Source: an uncultured Eubacteriales bacterium
Lineage (GTDB): Bacteria > Bacillota > Clostridia > Oscillospirales > Acutalibacteraceae
Assembly: GCA_934667845.1 (NCBI GenBank)
Contig: CAKUMQ010000022.1
Location: 1-39,148 of the forward strand
Length of the DNA stretch: 39,148 bases
Direction of reading: 5' to 3'
In this document: piece by piece, positions 19,050 through 29,400 of the stretch
Position numbering within the stretch: the first letter of the stretch is position 1
Layout: each line of letters begins with the position of its first letter
The notes under the pieces: model-generated
Seen by the model: the letters and a program-made list of their open reading frames with translations, nothing else
What the model was told of the DNA's origin: nothing
The model's database searches: none
Position numbers and translations under genes: made by a program

Positions 19050-21992
19050 TCACTCCAATCCCAATTCTTGACGCTTGTAAACGATCTCCTCATTGATCTG
19101 ATCGACATAATCAAAGATCGTTTCGCGGGGGTTTTGTCCCTGGTTGATCACCTGCTTGATGGCGTTGTCGATGTTGCGGCCGACATAGTAGCCGCCCGCC
19201 ACCTCGGGAACGCCCTTCACCTCCTGCCACTGCGTCTGAAGCGCTTTGGCGATCTCAGACGGCCAGGGGAGCTTGGACATCGCCTCCAGATTGGCGGTGG
19301 GCCAGCGGGCAGAGGTGCCCTGCAGGATCTCGATCTCGCGGCCGTAAAGCGTCTGGATCTCCGCGGAGGTCCACCACTTCATAAACTTCCACGACGCCTC
19401 CTTGTCCTTGGCGTTGCCGAACATGATCACGTTTGTACCGTTGCTGCCGACAGAGCGGTTGATGCTGCCGTCCGCCTGCACCGTTCCCGGCACGGGCGAC
19501 ATGCTCCACAGACCGTTGATCTCCGGTGCCGCCACCTGCAGCGTATTATAGAAGGTATACGCGGTGATCACGATCGGCGCCTCGCCGGTGCGGAAGCGGT
19601 TGATCTCGCTGATGGTCTTGTCGATCTTGTACTTGGTATACAGCTCCGTCCAGGTCGTAAACACCTTTGCCGCCTCCGGCGTGTTGAGCACGCAGCGGCT
19701 GAGGTCGTCGCTGAAAATGGACAGTCCGTTTTGATACAGCAGCGCCACCAGCATATCGTTGACCGCCGTGGAGGTGCTGCCGGAGGTCGTGGCGACCGGC
19801 GAGGGAACGCCTACGCACAGGTTGTTGTTCTGTATCGTGGGGATCATGGCATAAAATTCGTCCCACGTATTCGGCACGCTCAGCCCCAGATCATAGAGCA
19901 CATCCTTGCGGTAGAACATCATCAGGAAGGTCTGCTGCTCGGGGAGGGCATACAGATTGCCGTTCCAGGTAAGCGGAACCAGCGCGCTCTCGTTGAAGCG
20001 CGCCGCCACCTCGTCGATATCCTCAAACTCCGAGAGGTTCTGCAAAGCAGAGCGCAGCGCATAGTTGATCGGGGTCGACTGGGACTGGAAGATCGCCACG
20101 TCGGGGCCCTCATTTGCCGACACGGCGCGCAGAAGCACATCCATGTCCACCAGGCGGATCGCCAGGCGCACGCCCTCGCTCGTGGTAAAATAGTTGTCCG
20201 CCAGCGTTTTGATAGAGGTCGCCTGATCGCGTCCGGCGTTGCCCGCCAGCCACAGCTCGACCGAGCCGCTCGTCTGCTGATCGCCGTTGCTGTCCTCGAT
20301 GGTGTTGTAGTCGTTGACAAAGGAGAGGAAAAACGACTGCATCTCCACCCATATCTTCGTCCACACTGGGGCGTCCGGCTCGGGAAGCACGGCGTCCGCG
20401 GGCAGGAAGTCGAAATAGTCGAGCAGCAGCGGCTGCTCGCTGACGCTCAGCAGCCACGCCGCCAGCGAGCTGATATTGTCGTTGAAATTGGTCAGATTTT
20501 CGGGGATCTTGTCCGGCTCGTCGCAGAACATCCGCAACTGGACCAGCAGCTTGTCGATCGTCGCGGACTGCTCGCCCTTTTTGCCGCCCGACAAGGCGAT
20601 CAGGCGCTCGTTCGCGCGCTCTAAAACCTTGATCTGCGCCTCAAAGACGTCGAAGATCTCTGGCATGTTTTTCTTGAGCTTATAATCCCGCAGGCTGTCG
20701 GGCTGGGCGCCGGTCAGCATGATCACCCGGCGGTACACGCGGCTCAGCTCATCCACCGACTCCTGCACATCCCGCAGGATGTCCGAGTGACCGGCAAGGG
20801 ATACCTCCATCCGCACCGTGTGCTCACCGGCGGAAAGATAAAACAGATACGGGTCGCCCGCCCCGTCCGACGGCGTCACGATCTTCCAGTTATTGTTATA
20901 CCGGAAACGGATATCGTTCGCCTCGGCAAAGGGCAGCTCGCCGTCGATATAGATCGCACGGGTGGAAAACGTGCCGGACTTGTAGTTTTGCTTGGCGCGC
21001 ACGCACAGCTTGTAAAGCCCGGACTCCTTTACGTTGACCGTCCACTCGAGCCAGTCGCCCTGATAGCTCCAGCCGTTGCCGCCGATGGTGTTCAGGCGGG
21101 TCTTCGTGATGCTGAACGGCTCGTTGAGCGACGAGGTGCGATCCTCCATGGCATAGAAGGTCGCGCTGGATTTGGCGGACGGCTCCTCAGCCGACACATG
21201 GATCGCGCTGTCTGCCGAGGTGATCTTCTGATAGCCTGCCTTGCGGTACTCCTCCATCCGGTCTGCGTAGGAGGGTATCTCCTCAAGCTGGCAGAGCGTG
21301 AAGCCCGCCAGCAGAAGCGGCTCGTTGATGGCATCGAGCGTCAGCTCGTGAGTACCGGCGCTGAAGTACAGCGAAAAATAATCGTCCAGATAGCTGCTCG
21401 TGCTGCGCAGGGCAAAATCCACCCAGCGCGGCGTCTCCTGCTGATCGCGGCGGTATTCGTTATCGGAATTGCTGTATTTTTTCTCGCCGATATCGGCAAA
21501 TATCCGGTAAAAGGAGAGAGAACGCGCCTCCTCAAACGGCAGTGCGCCGTCGATGCGCAGCGAGCGCTGGATGGAGGAGCCCTTTCCCTCGATCGGGTAA
21601 TAGTGCATCACCAGATGATACCGCCCCTCGGCAGGCACCTCAAACCGGAAGGTAACGCTGCCCTCTGCGCCCATATACAGCGCCGCGCCGTCGCGTCCGC
21701 CCACGTTCTCCATGGTCTTGACTTCGGCATCGTCTGTCTTGGCGGCATAGGCGGTCACGGCATCGACCTTAACCGGCTGAGCCGGACACGCCTTATCGGT
21801 ATACTGCGCGCTGTATTCCTCATAGCTTCGGGTCTTAAAGGAATCCGTCTTCCCCTGATCGCTGCCGGCAGAAGCGGATGCGGTCGTCTCCGCCGCGGGT
21901 GCTTTCGCCTCCGTTTCGGCGGAGACAAGCAGGGATGACGCCAGCAAAGCTGCGGCACACAGGCACACGCCGTATTTTTTCCATTTTCTCAT
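19050..21992 (-). CDS. Extracellular solute-binding protein fused to two N-terminal CBM-like domains
   Basis: The 980-residue exported protein is more than twice the usual length of a sugar-binding protein. A signal peptide ends near VSA, with no lipobox Cys. Two similar beta-sandwich modules follow (about 70-230 and 270-400), each with a stretch like GRYHLVMHYYP or GLYKLCVRAKQ and an IDGxLPFxEA motif. A helical linker (about 400-540) leads to a family 1 solute-binding domain (about 570-980), seen in GPDVAIFQSQSTPINYALR, FYRKDVLYDLGLSVPNTWDEF and ASWKFMKWWTSAEIQ. It is the likely receptor for the permeases that follow immediately. How it stays at the membrane without a lipid anchor is unclear; the fused modules may bind glycan or wall. 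The ATG at 21992 has GGAG seven bases upstream. Confidence 0.88.
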   Translation of the reverse strand: MRKWKKYGVCLCAAALLASSLLVSAETEAKAPAAETTASASAGSDQGKTDSFKTRSYEEYSAQYTDKACPAQPVKVDAVTAYAAKTDDAEVKTMENVGGRDGAALYMGAEGSVTFRFEVPAEGRYHLVMHYYPIEGKGSSIQRSLRIDGALPFEEARSLSFYRIFADIGEKKYSNSDNEYRRDQQETPRWVDFALRSTSSYLDDYFSLYFSAGTHELTLDAINEPLLLAGFTLCQLEEIPSYADRMEEYRKAGYQKITSADSAIHVSAEEPSAKSSATFYAMEDRTSSLNEPFSITKTRLNTIGGNGWSYQGDWLEWTVNVKESGLYKLCVRAKQNYKSGTFSTRAIYIDGELPFAEANDIRFRYNNNWKIVTPSDGAGDPYLFYLSAGEHTVRMEVSLAGHSDILRDVQESVDELSRVYRRVIMLTGAQPDSLRDYKLKKNMPEIFDVFEAQIKVLERANERLIALSGGKKGEQSATIDKLLVQLRMFCDEPDKIPENLTNFNDNISSLAAWLLSVSEQPLLLDYFDFLPADAVLPEPDAPVWTKIWVEMQSFFLSFVNDYNTIEDSNGDQQTSGSVELWLAGNAGRDQATSIKTLADNYFTTSEGVRLAIRLVDMDVLLRAVSANEGPDVAIFQSQSTPINYALRSALQNLSEFEDIDEVAARFNESALVPLTWNGNLYALPEQQTFLMMFYRKDVLYDLGLSVPNTWDEFYAMIPTIQNNNLCVGVPSPVATTSGSTSTAVNDMLVALLYQNGLSIFSDDLSRCVLNTPEAAKVFTTWTELYTKYKIDKTISEINRFRTGEAPIVITAYTFYNTLQVAAPEINGLWSMSPVPGTVQADGSINRSVGSNGTNVIMFGNAKDKEASWKFMKWWTSAEIQTLYGREIEILQGTSARWPTANLEAMSKLPWPSEIAKALQTQWQEVKGVPEVAGGYYVGRNIDNAIKQVINQGQNPRETIFDYVDQINEEIVYKRQELGLE

Positions 21993-22041
21993 AGTCATGC
22001 TCCACTTCTGTCGGAACGTATACGCGGTCACAGCGGCCGCC

Positions 22042-22093
22042 CCCGGCCTGACGGAGGGGCGATTCCCGGGGATCCGCTCTCCGTCAGGCCGCT
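22042..22093 (-). other. Long hairpin between the two solute-binding protein genes
   Basis: A perfect 13-bp stem (22044-22056 with 22079-22091, CGGCCTGACGGAG and its complement) sits in the 167-base gap at 21993-22159. It can be extended by two inner pairs. No T-run follows on the minus strand. Such structures after a binding-protein gene often protect the upstream mRNA and give it higher abundance than the genes downstream; that reading is inference. Confidence 0.6.
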
Positions 22094-22159
22094 GTCGTGA
22101 TATATCCGGTCGGTTTTTGTCGGAACAGACCCGTCAGGTTTACGCTGTCTGTCCGTCGG

Positions 22160-23575
22160 TCAATCCTCGGTCGGCCGCACATACGGCCCGTTAAGCGCGT
22201 CGTCTATGTAGCCCTGGAACATGCTGTCGGTCGCTTCCACCACAGCCGCAGGCGTGGAGGTATTGCGCAGCACGGGCTGATACAGCTTCCAGATATAGTT
22301 GCCCTCGGTAGCCAGCGCCGAATCATAGGTGCAGACCAGCTCCATATCCTTGGCCATATCGTACATGAAGCGGGCATCCTCCTCCGTATTGAAGCAGGTC
22401 GCCCATTCCTCCTGGATGTCGTCCTCGACCGTAGAGGGGTCATAGGCGTTGCCGCGGGAGGGATCCCACGTCGTCTGGCAGTCCATCCAGAACTTCACGA
22501 GGTCTGCCGTTTTGAAATCCTTATATTTCGGAATGGCATAGAAGCTGAAGGACTGGATATAGTTTTTCAGCTTCTTGTTGTCGAGACCCAGCGGCAGCGT
22601 GACCGGGGAGAAGTCCATGCCTTCTTTCTTGAAAGTGGCGGCGCGATTGGCATCGCTCATGCAGAACAGCAGGTTGCCGGTGCGGAAGCCCTCCATCATC
22701 TCCTCGGAAGCCGTGGTGCCGCCGATGGTGTTGCCCATCACGGAGCCGTCGGTCACTTTCATGTCCTGCATAAACTGCAGAAGCTCCAGACCCTTTTTCT
22801 TGGTGGCGGGATGCGTCCACGCATTGTAGAACTTGCCGTCGCTCTCATCGTAGTAGACGGAGTTAAAATCGGAGGAAATGTTCAGGATCTCGGCAAACCA
22901 GAACGCCGCCATACCGTAGCGGTCGGTCTTGCCGTCGTTGTTGGTATCCTTCACCGCCGCCTTGCAGTAGGCACGAAATTTGTCCCACGTCCACTCGCCG
23001 CGGCGCGCCAGATCCTGGGGATTCTCGAGGTTCAGCTCGGAGAGCAGCGCGTTGTTCACCAGCAGATACGTCTGCGGCCACTGCGTGCGCCCGAGTGCGT
23101 TGATGTTCCAGATCTCGTTGCGGTAATTGGGCTGCTTGGTGTTCCAGTGCTCGGGGTCGGCGTCCTTCATGTACTCGGTCAGCGGCAAAAGCAGCCCCTG
23201 GCTGATCCAGCTGGAATAGTTCCAGCAGTGCGCCGTCACCACGTCCGCAAATTTGTTGCCTGCGAGCGACTTGGAGATAAATGTCTCAAAATAGTCGCTC
23301 TCCGGCATGGAAATAAACTCGATATCGCAGTTGTAGTTCTTTTTCACCCACTCATAGGCGTAATACTGGGCATCGCCGTGATCGCTCTCGCCCAGCTTCG
23401 GGGTCATATCCACCCAGCACGCCACGGTGACGGTTTTGCCCTCAAAATCCACGCCCACATCAACGGATTCCCCGCCGGAATTTTCCGGCTTGTTCCCGTC
23501 GGAACAGCCGGTCAGCGGACACACCATCAGGCACAGCGCCATGGCGAGGCAAAGAATGCGTACAGACCACTTCAT
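22160..23575 (-). CDS. Extracellular solute-binding lipoprotein, family 1
   Basis: The 471-residue protein has a signal peptide and lipobox LTGC (Cys24), then a short Gly/Asp/Ser linker. The mature part begins DFEGKTVTVACWVDMTPK and holds binding-protein features: YEWVKKNYNCDIEF, GNKFADVVTAHCWNYSSWISQGLLLPLTEY and WTWDKFRAYCKAA. It delivers sugar to an ABC permease pair. With two permease pairs in the locus, this protein could serve the pair at 10564-12547, since the fused protein sits directly before the other. The ATG at 23575 has AAGGAG eight bases upstream. Substrate is not readable from the sequence. Confidence 0.9.
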   Translation of the reverse strand: MKWSVRILCLAMALCLMVCPLTGCSDGNKPENSGGESVDVGVDFEGKTVTVACWVDMTPKLGESDHGDAQYYAYEWVKKNYNCDIEFISMPESDYFETFISKSLAGNKFADVVTAHCWNYSSWISQGLLLPLTEYMKDADPEHWNTKQPNYRNEIWNINALGRTQWPQTYLLVNNALLSELNLENPQDLARRGEWTWDKFRAYCKAAVKDTNNDGKTDRYGMAAFWFAEILNISSDFNSVYYDESDGKFYNAWTHPATKKKGLELLQFMQDMKVTDGSVMGNTIGGTTASEEMMEGFRTGNLLFCMSDANRAATFKKEGMDFSPVTLPLGLDNKKLKNYIQSFSFYAIPKYKDFKTADLVKFWMDCQTTWDPSRGNAYDPSTVEDDIQEEWATCFNTEEDARFMYDMAKDMELVCTYDSALATEGNYIWKLYQPVLRNTSTPAAVVEATDSMFQGYIDDALNGPYVRPTED

Positions 23576-23626
23576 AACAGACACTCCTTATCGTTCCTAT
23601 AGTCAGCAGGGGGTATCCCCTATCGG

Positions 23627-25435
23627 TCAGAAGAAATATTTGCCGTCGTTTTTCAGAGGATCTCCGGTATGCTTGCTGTCGTCAGTATTCCCGCTGTAGC
23701 GGTTTTTGCCCAAGCGGACACTGCCGACATCGCACTTGGACAGGTCGTTATTTCTGATCAGGTTCGCCGTCTTTTCCGTCCAGGTCTTGGCGTTATCCTT
23801 ATAGCCGGAATTACGGCACACCACAAGCCCGATGCCGGTCAGCTTGGCAGAGGGCGGATCGGCTTTGATCGTGTTGTCCTCGATCACATTGCCGTAGGAT
23901 TTGAAATAGCCGTGGTAGTTCGCCAGCACAAAGGCGACGACCGTGTTCCCGCCGCCGGGAAGATCGGAGAAATCCTTGGCGCCGTCCGCGTGGTAATACC
24001 CGTTCGGGTCGCCGGCATACATATCCGCCGAACGGCTGATATCGAGGTTGTTTTCGATCGTATTGCCGCTCACCGTGCAGTTGCTCATGTTCGAGAGCAC
24101 GACCGAGATGCCGTTGCTGTAGGTCACATGCTTGTAATCCTCAGCCTCCGGATAATCGCGCCAGCCGGGATCGTATATGCGGTTATTCTTGATCACAAAG
24201 CCGGAGCCGCCGTTTAAGTCAATGTTAAACCCGTTGTTGGCGTAGATCTGATTGCCCTCGATCAGCGCGCCCTTATACGCCTCCTGGCAGTAGATGCCCG
24301 CGCCGGGAATGGGCGGGGTGCCGTTTAGGCAGTCATAGCCGTTGTGATGGATCTTGCTGTCCCTGACGATGCCGTAGCCGGGGAAGGTGATGCCGTCGGC
24401 ACGGTTGTACAGAATGTCGCAGCGCAGCAGCGTGTTCGTGTTCTTCTCCCTGGTCATCACATCCTGGAAGATGGCGCCGTAGTAGCAGTTGCGCAGCACG
24501 CAGTCCTGCACCGTGTTGCCCGTGCTGCCCGCCCCGAGGAAGAACACGCCGGTCATGCGGGAAAGCCCCTTATCCGCCGCAGCCACCTTGCGCTGCGGCT
24601 TGTCGCCGCCGAGCAGATCGCAGCGGCTGACGATATTGTTCTGACCGCTCAGCGTCATCACTGCCTGGCAGGGGTTGGAGGCGCTGTAATACATGTTGTT
24701 GTAGTTGAGGATCAGGTTGCTGAGCCGGTTGTTTTTGCCCTCGACCTTCACCACTTCGTTGCAGCGGCGGGTCAGCTTGAGCGTCGGGCGGTTACCGGAG
24801 CTGCTGGTCAGCTCCATGTCCCCGATCAGGGAAATGCTCTTTTCGATCAGGAACGTGGCGCCCGGCTCCAGATACACCCGGTTGAACATCTGCAGGCAGT
24901 AGTTGATGCGACGGTAATTCTCATTGGCGGCATTTTTCGACGTGGAGGCGCACAGGTAATCCGCCTCTTCCTCGTTCGGCGTCAGGCTGAGGTGATCGGT
25001 ATCCACATCCGGGCGCGGCGGGATCGTCTCCTTTGTCCCCGCCGTCGTCCGCGTGGTGCTTTTCGTGGTCTGCGTCACCTTTCCGCCTGCGGTACCGCCC
25101 CCGCGGGCCGTCGTACCGGCGGGGACGCTTCCCCCGTTTCCGGCGGTGCTGCCCGGTGTTACGGCGCCGCCGCTGCTGCCGGGCGTCACGGCGGCAGTCG
25201 TGCCGTCCGCCGACACGGCGCTGCCGTCCTCCGTCACGTCTCCGCTTTCGCCGTTATTCTCCGACTCTGCCGCCGATCCCGCCTCAGATGCGCCGTCCGA
25301 TCGGTCGCCGACCGACTCCGCCCCGCCGGAGGGGCGGCTGTCCGTGCTGCCGGATTCCGCCGGTTCGCTGTGACATGCCGTACAAAGCAGCAGAACCAGA
25401 AGCGCCGCCAGCGCCATGCTCATTATGCGTTTCAC
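23627..25435 (-). CDS. Right-handed parallel beta-helix lipoprotein
   Basis: The protein has about 602 residues, a signal peptide and lipobox CTAC (Cys21). A long Gly/Ser/Thr-rich tether to about residue 145 holds it away from the membrane. The rest is built of short repeated strands of the beta-helix type, for example NNRLSNLILNYNNMYYSA, NTVQDCVLRNCYYGAIF, GIVRDSKIHHNGYDCL and MSNCTVSGNTIENN. The fold occurs in polysaccharide lyases, some glycoside hydrolases and NosD-like proteins. I could not locate a catalytic motif. A cell-surface polysaccharide-degrading role fits the neighbours. GTG at 25435 is preferred, with AGGAG eight bases upstream; an ATG three codons earlier has short spacing. 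It follows the regulator gene by about 30 bases. Confidence 0.8.
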   Translation of the reverse strand: MKRIMSMALAALLVLLLCTACHSEPAESGSTDSRPSGGAESVGDRSDGASEAGSAAESENNGESGDVTEDGSAVSADGTTAAVTPGSSGGAVTPGSTAGNGGSVPAGTTARGGGTAGGKVTQTTKSTTRTTAGTKETIPPRPDVDTDHLSLTPNEEEADYLCASTSKNAANENYRRINYCLQMFNRVYLEPGATFLIEKSISLIGDMELTSSSGNRPTLKLTRRCNEVVKVEGKNNRLSNLILNYNNMYYSASNPCQAVMTLSGQNNIVSRCDLLGGDKPQRKVAAADKGLSRMTGVFFLGAGSTGNTVQDCVLRNCYYGAIFQDVMTREKNTNTLLRCDILYNRADGITFPGYGIVRDSKIHHNGYDCLNGTPPIPGAGIYCQEAYKGALIEGNQIYANNGFNIDLNGGSGFVIKNNRIYDPGWRDYPEAEDYKHVTYSNGISVVLSNMSNCTVSGNTIENNLDISRSADMYAGDPNGYYHADGAKDFSDLPGGGNTVVAFVLANYHGYFKSYGNVIEDNTIKADPPSAKLTGIGLVVCRNSGYKDNAKTWTEKTANLIRNNDLSKCDVGSVRLGKNRYSGNTDDSKHTGDPLKNDGKYFF

Positions 25436-25466
25436 ACCATGCACTCCTTCCTTTTTTGCCTATCGG

Positions 25467-26399
25467 TCATTCCTCCGCGGATTCACCGTTTTTCTCTCCC
25501 CGCAATTTTTTCGGGGAGTCATAGCCGAATCGTTTCAGTACCCGGTACATCTGCTGATAGCTGGTAAAGCCGGCGCCCCGCGCCACATCCTCGATGCGCA
25601 TATCGTCCTGCTGCAGCATCTGCAGCGCCGTCTTGACCCGCAGGCGGGTCAGATACTGATGGAAGCTCATCCCGAACCGCTTCTGCAAAATGCGGTCGAG
25701 CTGCCGCGGGCTGATATAAAACGCCCTTGACGCCGTCTGAATGTTGATCGGGTTGCAGATATTGCTGTCAATGTAATTTTTGATACGGAAAATGCGCGAG
25801 GAATCCATATCGGTGACCTCCGTGCGCTTCTCCGTCTCATAGAGCGAGCTGGCAATGCTCAGCGAGGCGATCACCACCTCCAAAAGCAGCAGCTTTATCA
25901 TCAGTCCGTGCCCCTGTCCGTCGGCACGGAACATATTCTCAATTTCATACAGTGTACCCATCATCTTATCGGTACAGGTGAAATGGGTATACAGCGAGCG
26001 CGCCGAGAGGATCTTGAAGCGCCGCAGCTCCTCCGCCGCGCTCTCATCCTCCGGAATATTCTCCGGGTAGTCGATCATGCACTCGATGCAGAATTCCTCC
26101 ATGATCGAGGCGGCATGAGAGGACTGACGATGGCGCACATAGGGAGCCGTGATGAAGAAATCCCCCTTCACGACTTCAAATCCGGAGTTTTCGATGTCGA
26201 TGTAGCCCTGTCCTCCGGAGACATAATGGAACTCGAAATTTTCGTGCGCGTGATACGGGATGATCCACGGCGTGGTATTGTCGCACACCCGGGAGACCCG
26301 CACGATCCGCAGACGGATCCCGTTAAAATGCACCTCAAACGGCACATTGTTCATCAGATCGACACTGTGTATCCCCTCAGGGGGCAAATACGATTGCAT
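25467..26399 (-). CDS. AraC family transcriptional regulator
   Basis: The 310-residue protein has an N-terminal cupin-like sensor (about 20-120) with HAHENFEFHYVSGGQGYIDI and VVKGDFFITAPYVRHRQ. A helical middle region leads to an AraC-type double helix-turn-helix at about 205-300, with INIQTASRAFYISPRQLDRI and RIEDVARGAGFTSYQQMYRVLKRF. Such proteins bind a sugar through the cupin and usually activate nearby uptake and degradation genes. The ATG at 26399 has GGAG eight bases upstream. It lies inside the run and probably controls the locus; likely targets are the inverted repeats around 30170-30229, though that link is untested. Confidence 0.92.
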   Translation of the reverse strand: MQSYLPPEGIHSVDLMNNVPFEVHFNGIRLRIVRVSRVCDNTTPWIIPYHAHENFEFHYVSGGQGYIDIENSGFEVVKGDFFITAPYVRHRQSSHAASIMEEFCIECMIDYPENIPEDESAAEELRRFKILSARSLYTHFTCTDKMMGTLYEIENMFRADGQGHGLMIKLLLLEVVIASLSIASSLYETEKRTEVTDMDSSRIFRIKNYIDSNICNPINIQTASRAFYISPRQLDRILQKRFGMSFHQYLTRLRVKTALQMLQQDDMRIEDVARGAGFTSYQQMYRVLKRFGYDSPKKLRGEKNGESAEE

Positions 26400-26446
26400 C
26401 CTCAAATCTCCGTTCACAGAAAAACCTTGCGGAATAAACCCGGGAA

Positions 26447-26476
26447 GGGGGCATCGGCCGGGAAGCCGACACCCCC
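26447..26476 (-). terminator. Possible weak terminator after the surface-protein gene
   Basis: Arms GGGGG plus TCGGC and GCCGA plus CCCCC form a two-part stem with a CA/CA internal loop, 17 bases after the stop of the 1209-residue surface protein. The minus strand continues with a few T-rich stretches but no clean U-tract. It may reduce, rather than stop, transcription into the regulator gene. Confidence 0.4.
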
Positions 26477-26492
26477 TGTCCGCTATAGGAGT

Positions 26493-29400
26493 TTAGTTAT
26501 GACGTTTTTTACGCAGAACGGTCAAAGCCGCTGCAGAACCGCCGCAGAGCAGCAATGCCATGGCGGGGAACACCACACCGGTGTCGGGGGAATCCGGCTT
26601 CGAAGTATCCGGCTTCGAGGAATCCGGTTTCGAGACCTCGGAGGCATCCGGCGTCGAAGGCTCCGCATCGGAACCGGCGTCGGAGGGATCCTTATCAGAG
26701 GTATCCTTGTCGGAGGAGTCAGGCTCGGAAGTCTCCGCCGAAGCAGCCGCCGTCACCTTCATCTCGGAAATATACGCACGGTTCGGGGAGTCCTTGGTCA
26801 TAAATATCGCCTTGACATACACCGTCGTCGCGCCCTTGACCTTCGCCAGCTTTATCTCGGCGGGCGAGTCGGCACTGAACTTGATGCCCTCTTCGTCGTC
26901 CAGCAGACCGGCGCCTCTCCAGGTCTCCTCATCGTCGAGGTTAGTGCGGTAGCGGATCAGAATGCCCGATCCCATGACCGCGCGGCCCTTGAGGTTGAGC
27001 GTCAGCGACTCCAGCGGCTTGAGGCTGTCGAATTTCCAGACGACCTCTGCATTGTTGGCGACAGAGGCGACCATCATGCCCTCCTTGCCGCACATGCCGT
27101 TCTGGTTGCTCCAGACGGTCTTTGCCCAGTTGTCCGCATCAAATTTGACATCCAGCAGGGTGCCCTCTTTGATATAGCTGCTGCCGTTCTTATTCGCGAC
27201 ATTGCCAAGCTCGCCCTCGGGGATCTCGACAACATCGCTGTCATTCGGCAGCACGGCGCCGTTCTTGACGAAGGTCAGGCTGCGCAGCGTCGCCCAGTCG
27301 CCCAGACCGCCGATCGACATGCTCACACGCACATAGAAATCGGTCTTGCCCTCGACAAAGTCGGTGAAGTTCGCCTGCTTTTCATCGTTATAGCCGAAGT
27401 CCATCGCAGCGATAGAGCCGCCCAGCGTCTTGACCGTCTCCCAGTTCTCGCCGTTGTCGCTGTAGGAGAACGTGATCGTGACGCCGTTGATGGCGCGTCC
27501 CTTCGGGATCGCCTTGAAGGTGTTCAGACCGGTCATGTTCTGGAAGTGGTAGATAAAGTACGCTTCGGTGTTGACATCCGCGCGCTGAATGTGCAGACCG
27601 TATTTGCCGCCGGTCCGCAGGCCGTCGTCAACGCCGATGGTGATGTGCTTATAATCGTCCAGCTGGCTGAGATAGGTCATCTGGTGGTCGTTAAAGTCGG
27701 TGTACAGCACCAGCTCGCCGTCGCCCTTGTAGATGGGCTGGAAGCGGGCGACCAGATCCAGATCGGATTCCGGGGTGATGGTCAGGGTCGTGTCGGTGCC
27801 GAGCGGAGCGCCGTCCGCCTTGTTGAACCAGCCCCAGAAGGTGTAGCCTTCGTTGACCGTCGCCGTCGCGGTGACTTCCTTGCCCTGTTCCACGCGCTTG
27901 GGCACCGAAACGCTGCCGCCGTCGTTGCCCTGCGCGGTCAGGTTGAAATACCGCTTGACCTCGCCCTTGTGCGCCAGAACGGTCAGCGTGTCGATAACGT
28001 TATGGTCAATATAAATGCCCTCGGCATCCAGATACAGCTTCACATACACGTCGGTTGCGCCGTCGAACATATCCTGGTCGATCATCATGGTGGCAGGGCG
28101 ATCCGTGTTCAGGTGATCCTCGATCAGGTTCGCCAGCACCTCATAATTCTCGCCGTCCGTGCTGTAGAGCACCCGGACCGGCGCACCGTTGCAGGAGCGG
28201 TGGGTCAGACGAAGCTCGAGCGCCGACAGCTCCGCCACGCTGAATTTGTAGACGATCTCGCCGTCTCCTTTGTGGCTGCCGGTGTCGTCGCGGCGGAGAC
28301 CTTTCTTAAACTTGTTAGTGGCGTATTCCCAGTCTCCCTGATCCAGACCGTCTTTGCTCTCATAGGGATACGCGGTAGCCCAGTTGTCCTTGGAGTAGTC
28401 GATCATCGCGATGCGCTCGGTCGAGGAGGTGTCCTGCTCGGGCGTGCCCTCAACATACTCCGCGTTCGCATAGATCGCCCACAGCGACGCCCAGTCGATA
28501 TAACCGACCGGCGGGAAGGAGACCTTTACATAGATATCACCCTTATTCTGGGTATACTGCGTGACGTCCACGCGGGTGTCCTTGCCGGAGGTTTTGTCGC
28601 TCGGCGTATACACGTCGGTGAACTCGCCGTCCTTCTTCGTGCCGACCATCACGGTCGGCGCCTTATTGCAGAGACGGGCGTTGACGACCAGTGACAGCTT
28701 ATAGACCTTGTGATCCTTCGGCGCGGCGATCTTGAAGATCGCATAGCCGGAGGAACCGGCGTCTTCGTTATACATCGCCTGTGCGGCAATATTGTTGTAA
28801 TTGCACCAGTGATCCGGTGTGCCCTGCCAGCCTTTGCTGGTGCCCATTTTTACATTGGAGGACTCTTCGAGGTACTCGTCCCACTTGTCGGACAGCGACG
28901 TGGAAGCAACATTGGTGCCGTTTTCCTCTATCGTGATAACGTTCGGGACGAACAGATCGGTATCGACCTTGACGGTCTCCGGCTCGTCCGGTTTTTGGCT
29001 CTTGTGTGCCAGAACGGTCAGCGTGTCAAGAACGTTCCAGTCGATATAGTAGCCAGCATCCAGGCACAGCTTCACATACACATCGCTTGCACCGTTCAGC
29101 TTATCCTGGTCGATCATCAGAGCGGCAGGCTGGTTCGCATCCAGGTGATCCTGGTTCAGGTTCGCCAGCTCGGTGTAATCCGTACCGTCCGTGCTGTAGG
29201 AGACCCGGACCGGCGCGCCGTTGCAGGAGCGGTGGGTCAGGCAAAGCTCGATTGCCAACGCATCCGCCGCGCTGAATTTGTAGATGATCTCGCCGTTTCC
29301 GTTATGGCTGCCGGTATCATTGCGGCGGAGACCGTTTTTCTTTTTGCCGGAGGCATATTCCCATTCCTGCTGAGCCAGACCGTCGATGTGCTCCGGCTTA

